DNA from: Pyropia yezoensis
Taxonomy: Eukaryota > Rhodophyta > Bangiophyceae > Bangiales > Bangiaceae
Reading direction: 5' to 3'
Assembly (NCBI GenBank): GCA_009829735.1
Contig: CM020619.1
Span: 4,479,727 to 4,543,726, forward strand
Length of the DNA: 64,000 nt
In this document: positions 21,176 to 30,973 of the stretch, piece after piece
How the letters are laid out: each line of letters begins with the position of its first letter
Position numbering within the stretch: position 1 is the first letter of the stretch
Notes under the pieces: generated by a model
The model's database searches: none
The model's input: the letters and a program-made list of their open reading frames with translations, nothing else
What the model was told of the DNA's origin: nothing
Made by a program: the position numbers and the translations under genes

Positions 21176-23716
21176 TCACACACCTCCCCAAGGAGGACTT
21201 TGGTCCCCAGACGGGAGCCGCTCACGCATTTCCGCGTACACCTTCCGACCCCATCGGTCGGCAACTTCCTGACGGTTGACTATCTGAGTAACCTCAGAGC
21301 ACAGCTCGAGGAGAGTGCCGCGACCGGACGCCACCGCGTCCGGGGCCCACTGGAGGTTATCCAGGACCCCCGAAAGGGTACGGGCAGTGCCGATCAGCGT
21401 GGCACCAGGGGAGACGTCCCCCCAGCTAACCGAAAGCTCCTCCCGCAAGTCGCGGGTAATGACGGCGTCAACGCCCTCATACCATAGGCGTTGGCCGGCG
21501 ACCGGCCCAACAGAGCCGGGGGACGCTACCCCCGGAGCCGGAGGAGGCCCCTCGGCCATCGGCAAAGAAGACGAGGCCCAATACTGGGAGGGACCTGACC
21601 CGGGAGAGCGGGCCGAACCCACGAAGGAAGACCCACCGGTGACCCGGCGGGTCTCCCCACGTCGGCGGGACGCCTCACGTCCCCCTCCCGAAGAGTCCCA
21701 GTCCCGGTTCCGACGGTGGGTACCCGACGTCGGCACAGCCCCGAACCAGGGGGACAACACCTGAAGGGAGTCAGGCAGAACAACGGGGATCCCCAGGTCA
21801 GCCACCGCTTCCGTGGAGGCCCACCCACGGTAGTGGTCCTCACCCGGGCTAGCCCGGCGAACCCGTAACTAGTGTCGAGGCATGGGGGCAACCTCAGCCT
21901 AAGGAACTCTAGACGAGGATAGAGTGAGCACTGCCGACCAGTTCACGGCATCGTGAAGGTCCAGCAGTGAGCCCAACTCCCGAGACAGACCTGTCCGCTC
22001 GGCGACGGCCTCGACACCGAGCTCCCGGACGTGCCGACGGACACCGGTCGGAAGGCGGAACAACCGGCCCTGCCGGCAAGCAAACAGGAGGAAAGCAGAC
22101 ACCTGCCCGAGGGTAACGTCGAGGGTAAAGATACCCTGCAGCACGTGCACGGGACGACCCACCAGCACGCTGCCAAAGTACAGCAAGCACGGACAGGTGT
22201 CAAACAGGAAGCCCGGGGCGGGCTCCCACCCTTCCTGCCACCCCGGAGGGTGGAGCAGGGTATGCACCGGTGCACGACGGTTGCCGGTCTGCAGAGCGGG
22301 CATTTTGCCTGTCCGCAGTGCGTCAGCCATGATGCCGTGGTTGCGTCGCCAGCTCGACGTGGACTTCAACCCGGCTATAGGCGGGAAGGGTGCCGATAAA
22401 GAAAGTTACGGGGGACCCTTCGCGAAGTATTCCAACCCGGGATACCGGTCGGTGACAGGCACAGGCTGGCCGAACCCCACCGCGGTAGCACAAGCCGCAA
22501 TCCCCTGTACGAGTGTAGGGTAATCCACGTCCCGCTGGAAAGCGGGTGCCACTAGGTCACATAACCCGAAGCCGGGGGCGAGGGAAACCTCACCTGCCCG
22601 CCCAACACGGTTACACCAGAGCATGGCATGCCGGTCATCCGGCTGTGATAACACGCAATGATGTTCCACGCGCACCGATAACGGTTGCGCCACCACCCAA
22701 GCGAGCTCCTGCTCCCAACACGGGTCCAGCGCAACGGGACGGGAGTGACCTCCCCCGCGGACACCGACGGCAGGCCGCCCCCGTCAGGAGGGTGATAATC
22801 CACCGGCATCCGCCCAGCGGAGTCCAGCGGCGCGCAAACAGACAGGCACCGGACCCGGGCCACCAGGTCGGGAACCGGCATGGACGGAGCACCCCCCGGC
22901 GTGGCTAGGTCACCACCCAACGGGGAAACCTGAGCAGGACCCGGCAAGACCGCCGGCACCGGGGGAAGCCCCACCGCACCGACCCCAAGACCGACAGAGT
23001 CGAAGGGCGGCGCCATCCGAGGCGACACCGCCACCCGGGAGCGGGAAGGAAGAAGAAGGGCGGGCTCACGTCGCGACGAGGACCCGCCGTCCTCGGCCAT
23101 GGGTGACAAGCCGTCGGCGCCGACGGACTCCCGGGACCCCCCAGGAGGAACACCAGGCCCAACAGGAGGCACCTCCCCCGCCTGGGGCACCTTGGGGTAG
23201 ATGCCCACCATCGTCGCCGCCGTCTTGCCCGGCCGACGCCGCCGCCTCCTTCACCACTGGGGTGTCTTGAACGCGGGTACCCGCCCCGTCTTGACCCGCG
23301 CCTCCGGGGGTAGACCCACCGCCATCTTGGTGACTCCCCTCCCCGCCACAAGGGCGAGAGCCTTGCGACGACCCGGCGCCGGAACCGGCCCAAGCAACCT
23401 CCCGGGCAGTCGGCGAGGGAAGAGCACCCGCCAGGCGGGCCACCGCCTCGCGCAGGAAGAGCGCGCGCGGAGAACCCGACACGGGCGGCACGGTGGTACC
23501 GCTGCAGACCGACATTCGACCACCCGACGGGGCGCCCGTCGGGACGCGGGCGGCCACAGTAACCGGAGGAGCCCGGGGCGCCTCGCCGTCCTCAGACGAG
23601 CTGACACCCGCCGAGCAAGATACCCCGGCGGGATTCATACCGACGGGATCTCCGTCCTCCACGTCCTCCTCCAGTAGGAGGTCGTCCACACCCCCGGTAG
23701 CCACGGGGTCAGTCAT
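21176..23716 (-). pseudogene. Antisense accessory ORF of the outer Ty3 element, broken
   Basis: Reads opposite to gag-pol between pol and the 3' LTR, like 8568-10403 in the inner element. The ATG is at 23716, with an acidic start (VDDLLLEEDVEDGDP). Coding then moves through frames at about 23211, 22696 (stop at 22406), 22369-21899 and 21805-21176, so it is disrupted. The middle piece (YFGSVLVGRPVHV, ACRQGRLFRLPTGVRRHV) lines up with the inner protein (HFGSVMLTASPDN, CVQRRGMLWYLPLRLTQG), in the same order and at similar spacing. The N-terminal part also resembles the start of the locus at 28853. The family is not recognised. Confidence 0.65.
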
Positions 23717-24320
23717 ATCAGGTGGCAATAGGGGCACCCCTCACCTCCCGGACGAGAACTCGTCCACCTGAGCGCGCGAACCTGACCGGGACGAGCCAGG
23801 GACGTGCGGATACCCGCGCTTATCTACGCCTACCTCCCAACGAGAGGTTGCCAGACGACGGGTAGTCACGGCGTCCTCTAGCCGCTTCCGCACCACCCAC
23901 GGGCGCGGGCGCCCTCCACCCCGGCACCTGGGTGTCCACAGCCACCACTCACGGGGTGAATCAAAAGAATTACCCCTAACGAACCAGTCCCCACGGGAAG
24001 CGGTTACGACGCACCCGCCGCCCTGTTCTTGAGAGGGCGGGGCCAGCTCTAAACACCTGGAGGCGGATCCGCTGCACCACCACCCCGGAAGGGTCGTGCA
24101 GCCAACCCCGTACCGGTAAGATCGGCAGTCCGGCAAACGGACAGACTGTATGTCACCTCGGGACAGCGAATAACGCCCCGCGTGCGACCCAACGATTAGG
24201 TGACCTCCGTCAGCGGGCGCAAAGCCCCATTTACTCGGAAAACGATTGCGATACGTAAATCATTCGAAAATACAAATGTGCGTCCGACCCGAGCACGGGT
24301 CGAATCTAAGGGTGGGCATA
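23717..24320. other. Outer element 3' untranslated region
   Basis: No gene seen. It ends in a purine-rich run, AAGGGTGGGCATA at 24308-24320, directly before the proposed start of the split 3' LTR, and is a candidate polypurine tract. Confidence 0.4.
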
Positions 24321-24324
24321 AGTA

Positions 24325-25058
24325 TGGTGCTTTTCCCAAAATTGGCCACATCGGTGTGGGAACGCAACCTTTGATGCAAACAGCAACAGTATCTGGCCCA
24401 CTTGATCGCGGGCCTGACCCACAATATGTGCAGCCAATCTCAGGGCATAGAGCGCGCACATCGCACCGGCCACGGACTGTGATGCACGGAGCTCCAGAGA
24501 AGGTGACGGTTGGGCACGTCAAGTGAGCCATCTGCCCACGCACGCTGAGCAATCAAATCAGCACACGTTGCAAGACCAGCCTCGTGATTGCATTGACCAA
24601 TCGTATGGTCGACACGTTTTCACATGTTGCCGGAAGCGCCCGCAACAAGCACTCGCAGGCCGCAACCCGCACTGGAAGACCCGGCCTGGTTTCACGGATC
24701 GACCGCGGTCCGCCTCTGAGAGTCAAGCAGCCAATAACCATGAAGGCCTGGGGGGGTCGTGACGCCACATAGTTAACAACCCGGGCTCTGCATTAGCAAA
24801 CCGGACTGGAACTACCTCGCCCATTTTACCGGTCCATCGCAACCCGGGACACGGTTGGCGCAGTGGTCCCCGGAAGTCCGCGATCTGGCCATCGCCGAGC
24901 ACGTGACCCCCACAACCAGCACTACTTACCAACACAATGGAGCTACGCGAAAGTCCGACGGACGTGTGACACGCCTAGAAGGCCATCCAGGGGCGGTGTC
25001 GAGGACCCGTCAAAGGTTGCGTTGCACACCGATGTGGCCATTTTTGGGAAAAGCACCA
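24325..25058. mobile_element. TA-flanked terminal-inverted-repeat element (MITE-like)
   Basis: 734 bp with about 50-bp inverted repeats. The left end reads TGGTGCTTTTCCCAAAATTG; the right end is its complement with a few changes and one indel. TA lies on both sides (24323-24324, 25059-25060), typical of Tc1/mariner-type insertion. No transposase inside. Removing it joins AG-TA to GCAACATGGG and restores an LTR of 362 bp, the same length as the solo LTR, so it landed at the third base of the outer 3' LTR. Confidence 0.75.
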
Positions 25059-25418
25059 TAGCAACATGGGAATCCATATTGTTATCCCAACTGGGGGGGG
25101 CTACTTCTGATTCGTACCTTTCATTTTGTGGATTCACTATGGCTAAGGTATCTACGGGTTACGTACAGCCAGAGGGAATTTCGTATTGGAGGGTACGATA
25201 TTTAGAGGTCGTCTCCGCGGGTTTATAACGAGAGGCCGGCGGCGGTTCAGCCGCGGGCAATAGGATAACAACAATCCCCTCCCATTTGGGCTCCCATCTT
25301 CGTCCCATGGCTTGTGCCCCAAGGTCAAGAACCTTGGCCACCCGGTGAATCTGACGTCGATCCCCCTTGGCTAGTGTGCCCTGAGAGTGGACAGGTAACG
25401 GTTCCCTATTGTCCTACA
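25059..25418 (+). repeat. 3' LTR of the outer element (main part)
   Basis: Aligns with 6052-6412 and ends GTCCTACA, followed by the GGAGT target duplication. Its first two bases are probably 24321-24322 (AG in place of TG), cut off by the MITE-like element. Confidence 0.9.
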
Positions 25419-25423
25419 GGAGT

Positions 25424-25814
25424 ACTGCTACATCATCGAGCTCGAACCTAGCCAGGCGATCTTCCGGGCGATTCTTTGATTCTCCGTGCCATCGTTCCAG
25501 ACAGGTTGGGTGAATCTCATTGGTCTTTTGTGCCAGCGGTTCCCAGCCCGTGTAAATGGGCTGTGGGTGGCTCGGTATCGGATGGGTGCAGCGCGCGAGC
25601 GGGTGCGAGCCGGGTCACTGACGGTTGACCGTTGAAGTTCTCTGCTCCACGTCTCTTTTCAGGCTTTTGCTTGTCCGGGAGGGTAGGGCTTTGTAACTGG
25701 ACCGGGTCAGTCCTCCCCGAGGCTGCAGGTCACTGGACAGTGGACCTTGCTGGGCTCAGCCTTTGTAGAGTTCCACTTCTTTGCCCTTTCCTTACATGCG
25801 AGGGCACAGCGAGT
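25424..25814. other. Flank right of the outer element, no gene
   Basis: No supported feature. This is where the pre-insertion locus should resume, continuing from 6044. Confidence 0.5.
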
Positions 25815-26070
25815 TGTGGCTAGACCCACACTACATACCGGCACCCAAGTTGGGGCGGTGCATAGGGACTGCCTCCCTATGGCGGGGGAGTCGGAAGAAG
25901 TGCAAGTCGCGCACACGTAGTCCCTGTTGTGGGGCAGACCCCCCACGACGAAACAAGATGATAGTGTGTGCGCCAATAGTTTCTTTGTCGGGACGGGGAC
26001 TACCCCAGCACCCGCCCACCGGGCCACACGAAAATTCAAGACGAGAAAATGCAGAAAGCCTCAAATCCCT
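25815..26070 (-). repeat. Fragment of an inner-type LTR
   Basis: Begins TGTGGC and matches 7762-8085 with internal deletions and many substitutions (CACCCAAGTTGGGGCGG, GGAAGAAGTGCAAGTCGC-like and CACCGGGCCACACGAAAA blocks). Similarity stops at about 26070. It is an old truncated relative of the inner element's LTR. Confidence 0.8.
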
Positions 26071-26536
26071 TCTGGTGGAGCGCCGTGTACTATGCGTCTT
26101 CACTTGAGTCATGCCAGCGGGGAGCCGCAACAAGTGCACTGTGGGCCGTCGTCCATCTTTCATGATTTTTTCCGTTGGGCTTCTTGCCCGAGTGGACTTC
26201 GTCTAGGTGGACCTCTGGTGCATGCGTCTTGTGGCGTACGTAAGGAACGGGCTTTGCTCTCCCCAGGACAAGGTACATGATTTACAACCCCACCACCACT
26301 ACCTCTGCCTAAACAAGCGGTGTTCGGCTATGTGATTGCGTTGACGTACTGTACAACACATCAATGCGCCGAGAAGCGAGAGAGATCTTGCACGCGCCGC
26401 GGGACGACCTGTGTCTTGTGGGCAGGAACGCGTTGCACAAGAGCGTGCTGAGAATGAAAGTGCCCAAACCAGGAAGGTAGCGTTCGCGCTGGCAGCAGGG
26501 GAACACTGAAGGAAAGTAACCCGCCCGCAGCGGCTG

Positions 26537-27502
26537 CTACCCCAAAACCTTCCCGACCTGCGCCACTCGTGGCAAGGACCGATGGGCGCCAGCGTTGGTC
26601 GTCCCGGTCGCGGCCGTCGCCGGGTGTGCCGGCGGCGCGGCCACCACAAGAAAATACGGTTGCTCGTAGTAGTCCTGCGCAGGCGTCACGGTCACCACCT
26701 CACCGTTTGTATGCAGCGGCAGGACCAGCTGAGCCGCCGGTGCCGCTGCCACCGCTCTCGCGGCCGGTGGGTGCCCATACCCCGCGCACGGCTGCACCTG
26801 ACCGGCAGGCGCCCCCTTGGACGCTGGCGGCCCCGTTGTTGAGCCAATGGCCACCAGGTCGGCCTCCACGGGCGCAGCGGCCGCCCAGGTCGGCGGCTGC
26901 AGTGGACCGCCAGGCGGGTTCCCGGCCAGGGGCCCTGCAGGTAGGGGCTGCCTCGCCGGCACCGGCGGCGGCGCCTGCACCGCCGCCGGGGGGGGCGACG
27001 ACAGCGCAGCAGCCGACCGGTCGCCCATGGACGGGGACGGGTGGGGCATCGAACGTGCAATCGCATCGTACGAGGAGAGCACCTCGGCCAGGGTGGGTGC
27101 CGCCGCCCCACTCACGGAGGGGGGCGCCGCCGAACAGGCGGCGGCTGGCGGGGCCGTCGTCGGCGGGCCCCCCCCCACCGATGCGGCATCGGGCGGGCCC
27201 GCCACTGTCGGCGACGGATGAAGCGTTGCGCGCGAAACGACGCCGTACGAGGTGCGCACCTCCGCCAGGGAGGGTGCTGGCCGGCCGCCTGCGGGCAAGC
27301 TTGCCCACGATGGGGACGGGTGGGGCTTTGCCCGGGCGATCACGTCGGTAGCGGCGAGCACCTCGGCCAGGGTCACCCGCGCAACCGTCGCGGCCGCGGC
27401 GACCGGGGCTGGCACGAAGACTGCCGCGGCGGTACCGCGGACTTCGGCGGTCACAACCGCCGTGGCGCCCAGGGCAGCGAGGAGCGCCTTGCGCGCCATC
27501 AT
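26537..27502 (-). CDS. Secreted or organelle-targeted Ala/Pro-rich repeat protein
   Basis: 321 aa from the first of two adjacent ATGs (27502, 27499). The start, MMARKALLAALGATAVVTA, is a basic then hydrophobic signal or transit-like peptide. Three copies of a degenerate unit follow: LAEV, six or seven residues containing Tyr or Asp, IAR or VSR, then HPSPS. They are at about residues 44-65, 78-98 and 137-157, separated by Gly/Pro/Ala linkers. The rest is Pro/Ala-rich, with YYEQPYFLVV near the C-terminus. I do not recognise a domain. The repeated LAEV...HPSPS unit supports coding on this strand over the Arg-rich + strand frames. It looks like a host gene; function unknown. Confidence 0.55.
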   Translation of the reverse strand: MMARKALLAALGATAVVTAEVRGTAAAVFVPAPVAAAATVARVTLAEVLAATDVIARAKPHPSPSWASLPAGGRPAPSLAEVRTSYGVVSRATLHPSPTVAGPPDAASVGGGPPTTAPPAAACSAAPPSVSGAAAPTLAEVLSSYDAIARSMPHPSPSMGDRSAAALSSPPPAAVQAPPPVPARQPLPAGPLAGNPPGGPLQPPTWAAAAPVEADLVAIGSTTGPPASKGAPAGQVQPCAGYGHPPAARAVAAAPAAQLVLPLHTNGEVVTVTPAQDYYEQPYFLVVAAPPAHPATAATGTTNAGAHRSLPRVAQVGKVLG

Positions 27503-28852
27503 GGTGTTGGAACGGAAGCCTCGGGGGAAGGCGGCGGGGAAGCGTTCAGGTGGTCGAGAGTGCTTGAGGGGAAGGCAAAGGTGCAATGGCCGTGGCGGAG
27601 GGGAGCAGAGGATGGGGCGGGACGCCGGCACAAAAACTTTCCTGTCAGCAACCGGTCAGCCCCGCGTCACTGCTCCCGGTGGGCTCCTCCCAACCGTCTG
27701 CAGCTGTGCTTGACGAGGGGGAGAGGTGCACGCGATATGACAGCCCACCACCGCGGTGCCTCTGTCGCCAATCGCAGCACGATTCCCGCCACCTTTCTAT
27801 TAAGGAACCAACCCCCCGCGCAACCAGCGTGGCTGCACAGCCGAGCCCGCCGCCGTGACCGCGCTCTCCCTCCTCTCTTTCCCCCTCGGGGGCGCCCCCA
27901 TCCCAGTGTTGCGCGACTGCGCGCCCCTCGCTCCCCCCGCTTGCCCCCTCTGGATTGATGGCAAGCCCCACCAGAAAGTGCATCCGTCCGCCTTGACCAC
28001 CGTCCGCCAAAGAGGATTCCAAAGGCGGCGCGCCCAGACCCTGGCGTCATCTACGCTGCGATGGCCGCGGGGAGACGGGAAGAGGGCGGAACGGGGCACC
28101 GACCGGCGGGGGGGGGGGAGCCTATGCAGGCGAAGTTGGGGGGGCGCATTACACCTGCGAACGCCATCTACGTTCGCACCATTCCTCGTCCTAGCGACGG
28201 TGGCCGCTGCCTCAGCAGCGGGACACTGTGGCGTCAGGGGGCGGGTCGGCCGGGAAAGCGTCGGCGTGGCCCCACAGAAGCACGGCGGCGGTCCATGCAT
28301 GTCAGGGCGGGGGAAGGGGGCGCGGACGACCAACAGGGGCGCGGGGGAAGGAAGGGTAGCGTCGCTGCCACGGCCGAGGCGCCACAGGGGCATCATGCCC
28401 ATTGTTTTCACCACTTGTGTTGCTCGGCGAACCGTGTGGCACGCCCCCACCTCTGCTCGCGCAGCTGCCCGCCACGAAGCGGCGGGAGCTGATGGCCACG
28501 ATCTGCGCTCTCTGGATGGGCCCTCAGGCACTGGGCCAGTGGAGCTCCTGAGCACCCCCCCCCCCCCACCGCCGGTTGGGGCCCCACCCTCCTCCACCGC
28601 GTGGTGGTGGTGGGAGTGACGTTGGGGCCAATCAAATGTAGGCACGGGGGCGGTGTGTGCCGCTTGGCTGGCGGACCGACGCCCGGCCTGTGGGGATTGA
28701 CATTGATGATGGAGAGGGAAGACGACCGACGTAGGAGTGTGATGGTTCGGGGGGGAAGGAGCCCCTATGGCGTCCCAGGGTGCTCTCTGTGCTGGTGTCG
28801 GGCCAGCGGCGGCCGGATTGCGAGGGGAACCCCTGCTGCCTCGGTCTGCACC
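27503..28852. other. GC-rich interval, no supported gene
   Basis: Long frames on both strands (for example 27855-28619 and 27800-28645) overlap each other, have biased composition and no domain. I see no reliable gene. It presumably includes the promoter of the repeat protein and the 5' flank of the recombinase locus. Confidence 0.5.
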
Positions 28853-30142
28853 ATGGCTGACCCTGAGGTGCCTCGGGATGTGAACGACCTCCTGGTTGAG
28901 GAGGAGATGGAGGATGACGCGGTTATCGGACCTACTTCGGCCGAGCGCGTATTAGCTAGCTCGTCGGACGACGACGAGGACAACGGATCATTCGCGTGTC
29001 GGCGGCTAGCCCTTTGGGAGGGCTGTCGTCCGTGCGCAGCGGCACGACGGCGCCGTTGGCGTGCGGTCAACCGCGTGTAGCGGCGCTGCTTTCTCCTTCT
29101 TCTGCCGCTCGGATGGGTCCGGGTGCCGGTACCGGCGCGGCACTTCCTCAAGATGGGGCTGCCGGTGGTGGTGGTGCTGTGCCTGTTGTCGGCGGTGGCC
29201 CTTCGCCGAGTACAGCGGGTCAAGATGGTGCGGGTGCCCGCACGGCCGGTGCCCCGGCAACGGAGGTGGTGGAAGATCTCAACCCTCCCGTCTACGTCGA
29301 CGATGCGCAGCTACCTGACTTCCATCAACAACAAGCACGTGGCAAAGGAGTTCCCCAGACCCTCAGCCGGCGCCCACGCTTCTAAGCTGCGCAAGAGGTG
29401 GGCGCGCCTTGTCGCCGACAGTACGAACTCGCTGCGCGCTGCCCGCGGGCCGCTGCCTGCCGACGTACTCCTCGACATCGCCGACCTGGCTGCCCGCACG
29501 CCCGATCCGAAGTGGAGACGTCGGTACACCGCAGTCGTGCTCTGCTTCTTGGTGCGCCACGGCACGATCGAAGTTATGGGGTTGCAGTTCCAGGACGTCT
29601 CGGTCTTGCCTGACGGCGCCTTCCACCTCGAGGTGAACTGGTTCAGGAACGCGGAGGCGCGCCCCAATCCGCGGCGGCTCGTCAACACCATCCCCAACGA
29701 CCCAAAGCTGGACTTTGACCCGGTGCTGCCGCTCCTGCGTCAGATGGTCAACGAGCTTCGGGCCAAGGCGGCCCTCCCCGCCAAACTGCTGAGATTCACG
29801 CGAAGCCTGAACCGTGCCCCCACCTTGGACGACTTGACGGTCTGGCTGCACAGGGCCCTGGCCGCGCTGGGTGTTTCACCCCACCCGGGCACCCTGTACT
29901 TGTCGTACAGCTACCGGTCTGGGGAGGCGACCGCCCTCTGTGTGATTAGTGTCCCTCTCGTGGCGGTCGCGGCAATGCTGGGCCACAAGGACAATGACAC
30001 CGGGACAGCCATCCCTATCTACGTGGCCGACCCGGCACCCTTCACCTTCGCGGCGCTGCGCCTTTGCGGCCGCTGGCTACGGCCATCTACCTGCCGGGTT
30101 CGCCGCGCCACGGCATCTCCATCGTGTGGCACACCCGCGTAA
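28853..30142 (+). pseudogene. Tyrosine recombinase-like gene, frameshifted
   Basis: The ATG at 28853 (CACCATGGCT) opens an acidic N-terminus (VNDLLVEEEMEDD). Coding appears to move to another frame near 28996, then back by about 29300. The C-terminal frame has a tyrosine-recombinase core: R145 region (CFLVRHGTIEVMGLQFQDV), box II SYSYRSGEATAL (R265), LGHKDND (H288) and IPIYV (Y300), numbered in the frame starting at 29123. The expected box II His is Tyr, and the first Arg is displaced, so activity is doubtful. Such enzymes move DIRS, Ngaro and Crypton elements; no reverse transcriptase is nearby. The first about 120 residues resemble the outer antisense protein. Two introns, not frameshifts, remain possible. 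Confidence 0.6.
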
Positions 30143-30361
30143 GGAGGCAGGAGTACTTGTGACATTGATTCTCTGATTGATTGGGGGGTGGCGGACTGGG
30201 CGCCGCCGACCGGCCAGCTGTCCCCCACCCCCACGGTGGGCGGGGGATCTCGCCCCCTCCCCCTGCCGCGGGGAGGGGAATATCAGCGGGAGGCGCGGAG
30301 GGAAACAAGTCGGCCGCGGGTGCCCGGCACGTTCGTTTGCCCTCGCTCCGGATCTCTCGCC

Positions 30362-30973
30362 ATTTTTGGCCAGATCTCTTGCTTCGTTGTTCAAATTCTT
30401 GCTCTGCTGAAGCACGAAAATGAACGGCTCGAGCAGAACTTTGCTTTTATGATCAAGGGGATGGGCTGGGGCCAAAGAATCTCCCCCAGAAAGACTGACA
30501 CGACGGCAGCTGTCGGTGTTCTGTCAACCAATGACAACAGCGGTGGCGCTGCTGTTTGCTGGACGGAGCGTTCCATTGGTCAGAATTCACGTTCTAGATG
30601 TCGAGCAAGGGGGAGAGATTTTTCCGTGCAGACCCTCGAAAGCTGTCGTCGCGCAGGTTTTTGCTTCATCAGTGCAAGAGATTGCGCGATTTTTTAACGC
30701 GTTTGTTCAAACATTGCTCCCAAGCGTAGCGATGGTCGGTCGCTTCTTTGCGCTTCACGAGAGTGCTCTCCTGCCCCGAGCGCTTCCGGTCATACCAAGG
30801 GAGGTGGCGACCACCAATCGCCTGAGCTGTTATGGGCAAAAAACAAGAAACGGAGGTAAAAGTAGTGTCTATGATGGCTTGAGGGGGGGACGCTGCAGGT
30901 TTTATACAGGTTTTTGCTCGAGAATTTCCCAAAAAAGCAAAAAAACTTTGGCAGGCGATAAGCAGTGCTGAGC
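30362..30973 (+). repeat. Dispersed repeat, unsplit copy
   Basis: About 610 bp. The first part (to 30794) matches 38549-38980 and the rest (from 30793) matches 47667-47850. This copy is continuous across TA at 30793-30794, exactly where the other copy is split by an 8.7-kb element. It encodes a short coiled-coil-like stretch (ILALL then HENERLEQNFA) in the same frame as the other copy. Confidence 0.9.

Larger units (their letters stand above)
6050..25418 (+). mobile_element. Outer Ty3/gypsy LTR retroelement, nested and decayed
   Basis: Two related LTRs, 6050-6412 and about 24321-25418, bound the element. The 5 bp just outside, GGAGT at 6045-6049 and 25419-25423, match exactly and are taken as the target-site duplication. 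LTR ends are TGTRGCA...TGCTACA-like, and the solo LTR at 47880-48241 has the same ends. The order inside is LTR, primer site, gag (truncated), inner element 7762-17135, pol with chromodomain (17136-20578), palindrome array, antisense ORF (23716-21176), 3' LTR. Without the two insertions the element is about 9.3 kb. The outer zinc knuckle and protease are missing at the inner insertion, and pol carries nine in-frame stops, so it is dead. Confidence 0.92.

Noticed and set aside
27800-28645. Overlapping 250-280-aa frames on both strands
   Set aside because: Each is the shadow of the other in GC-rich DNA. No motif, no repeat unit and no splice pattern.
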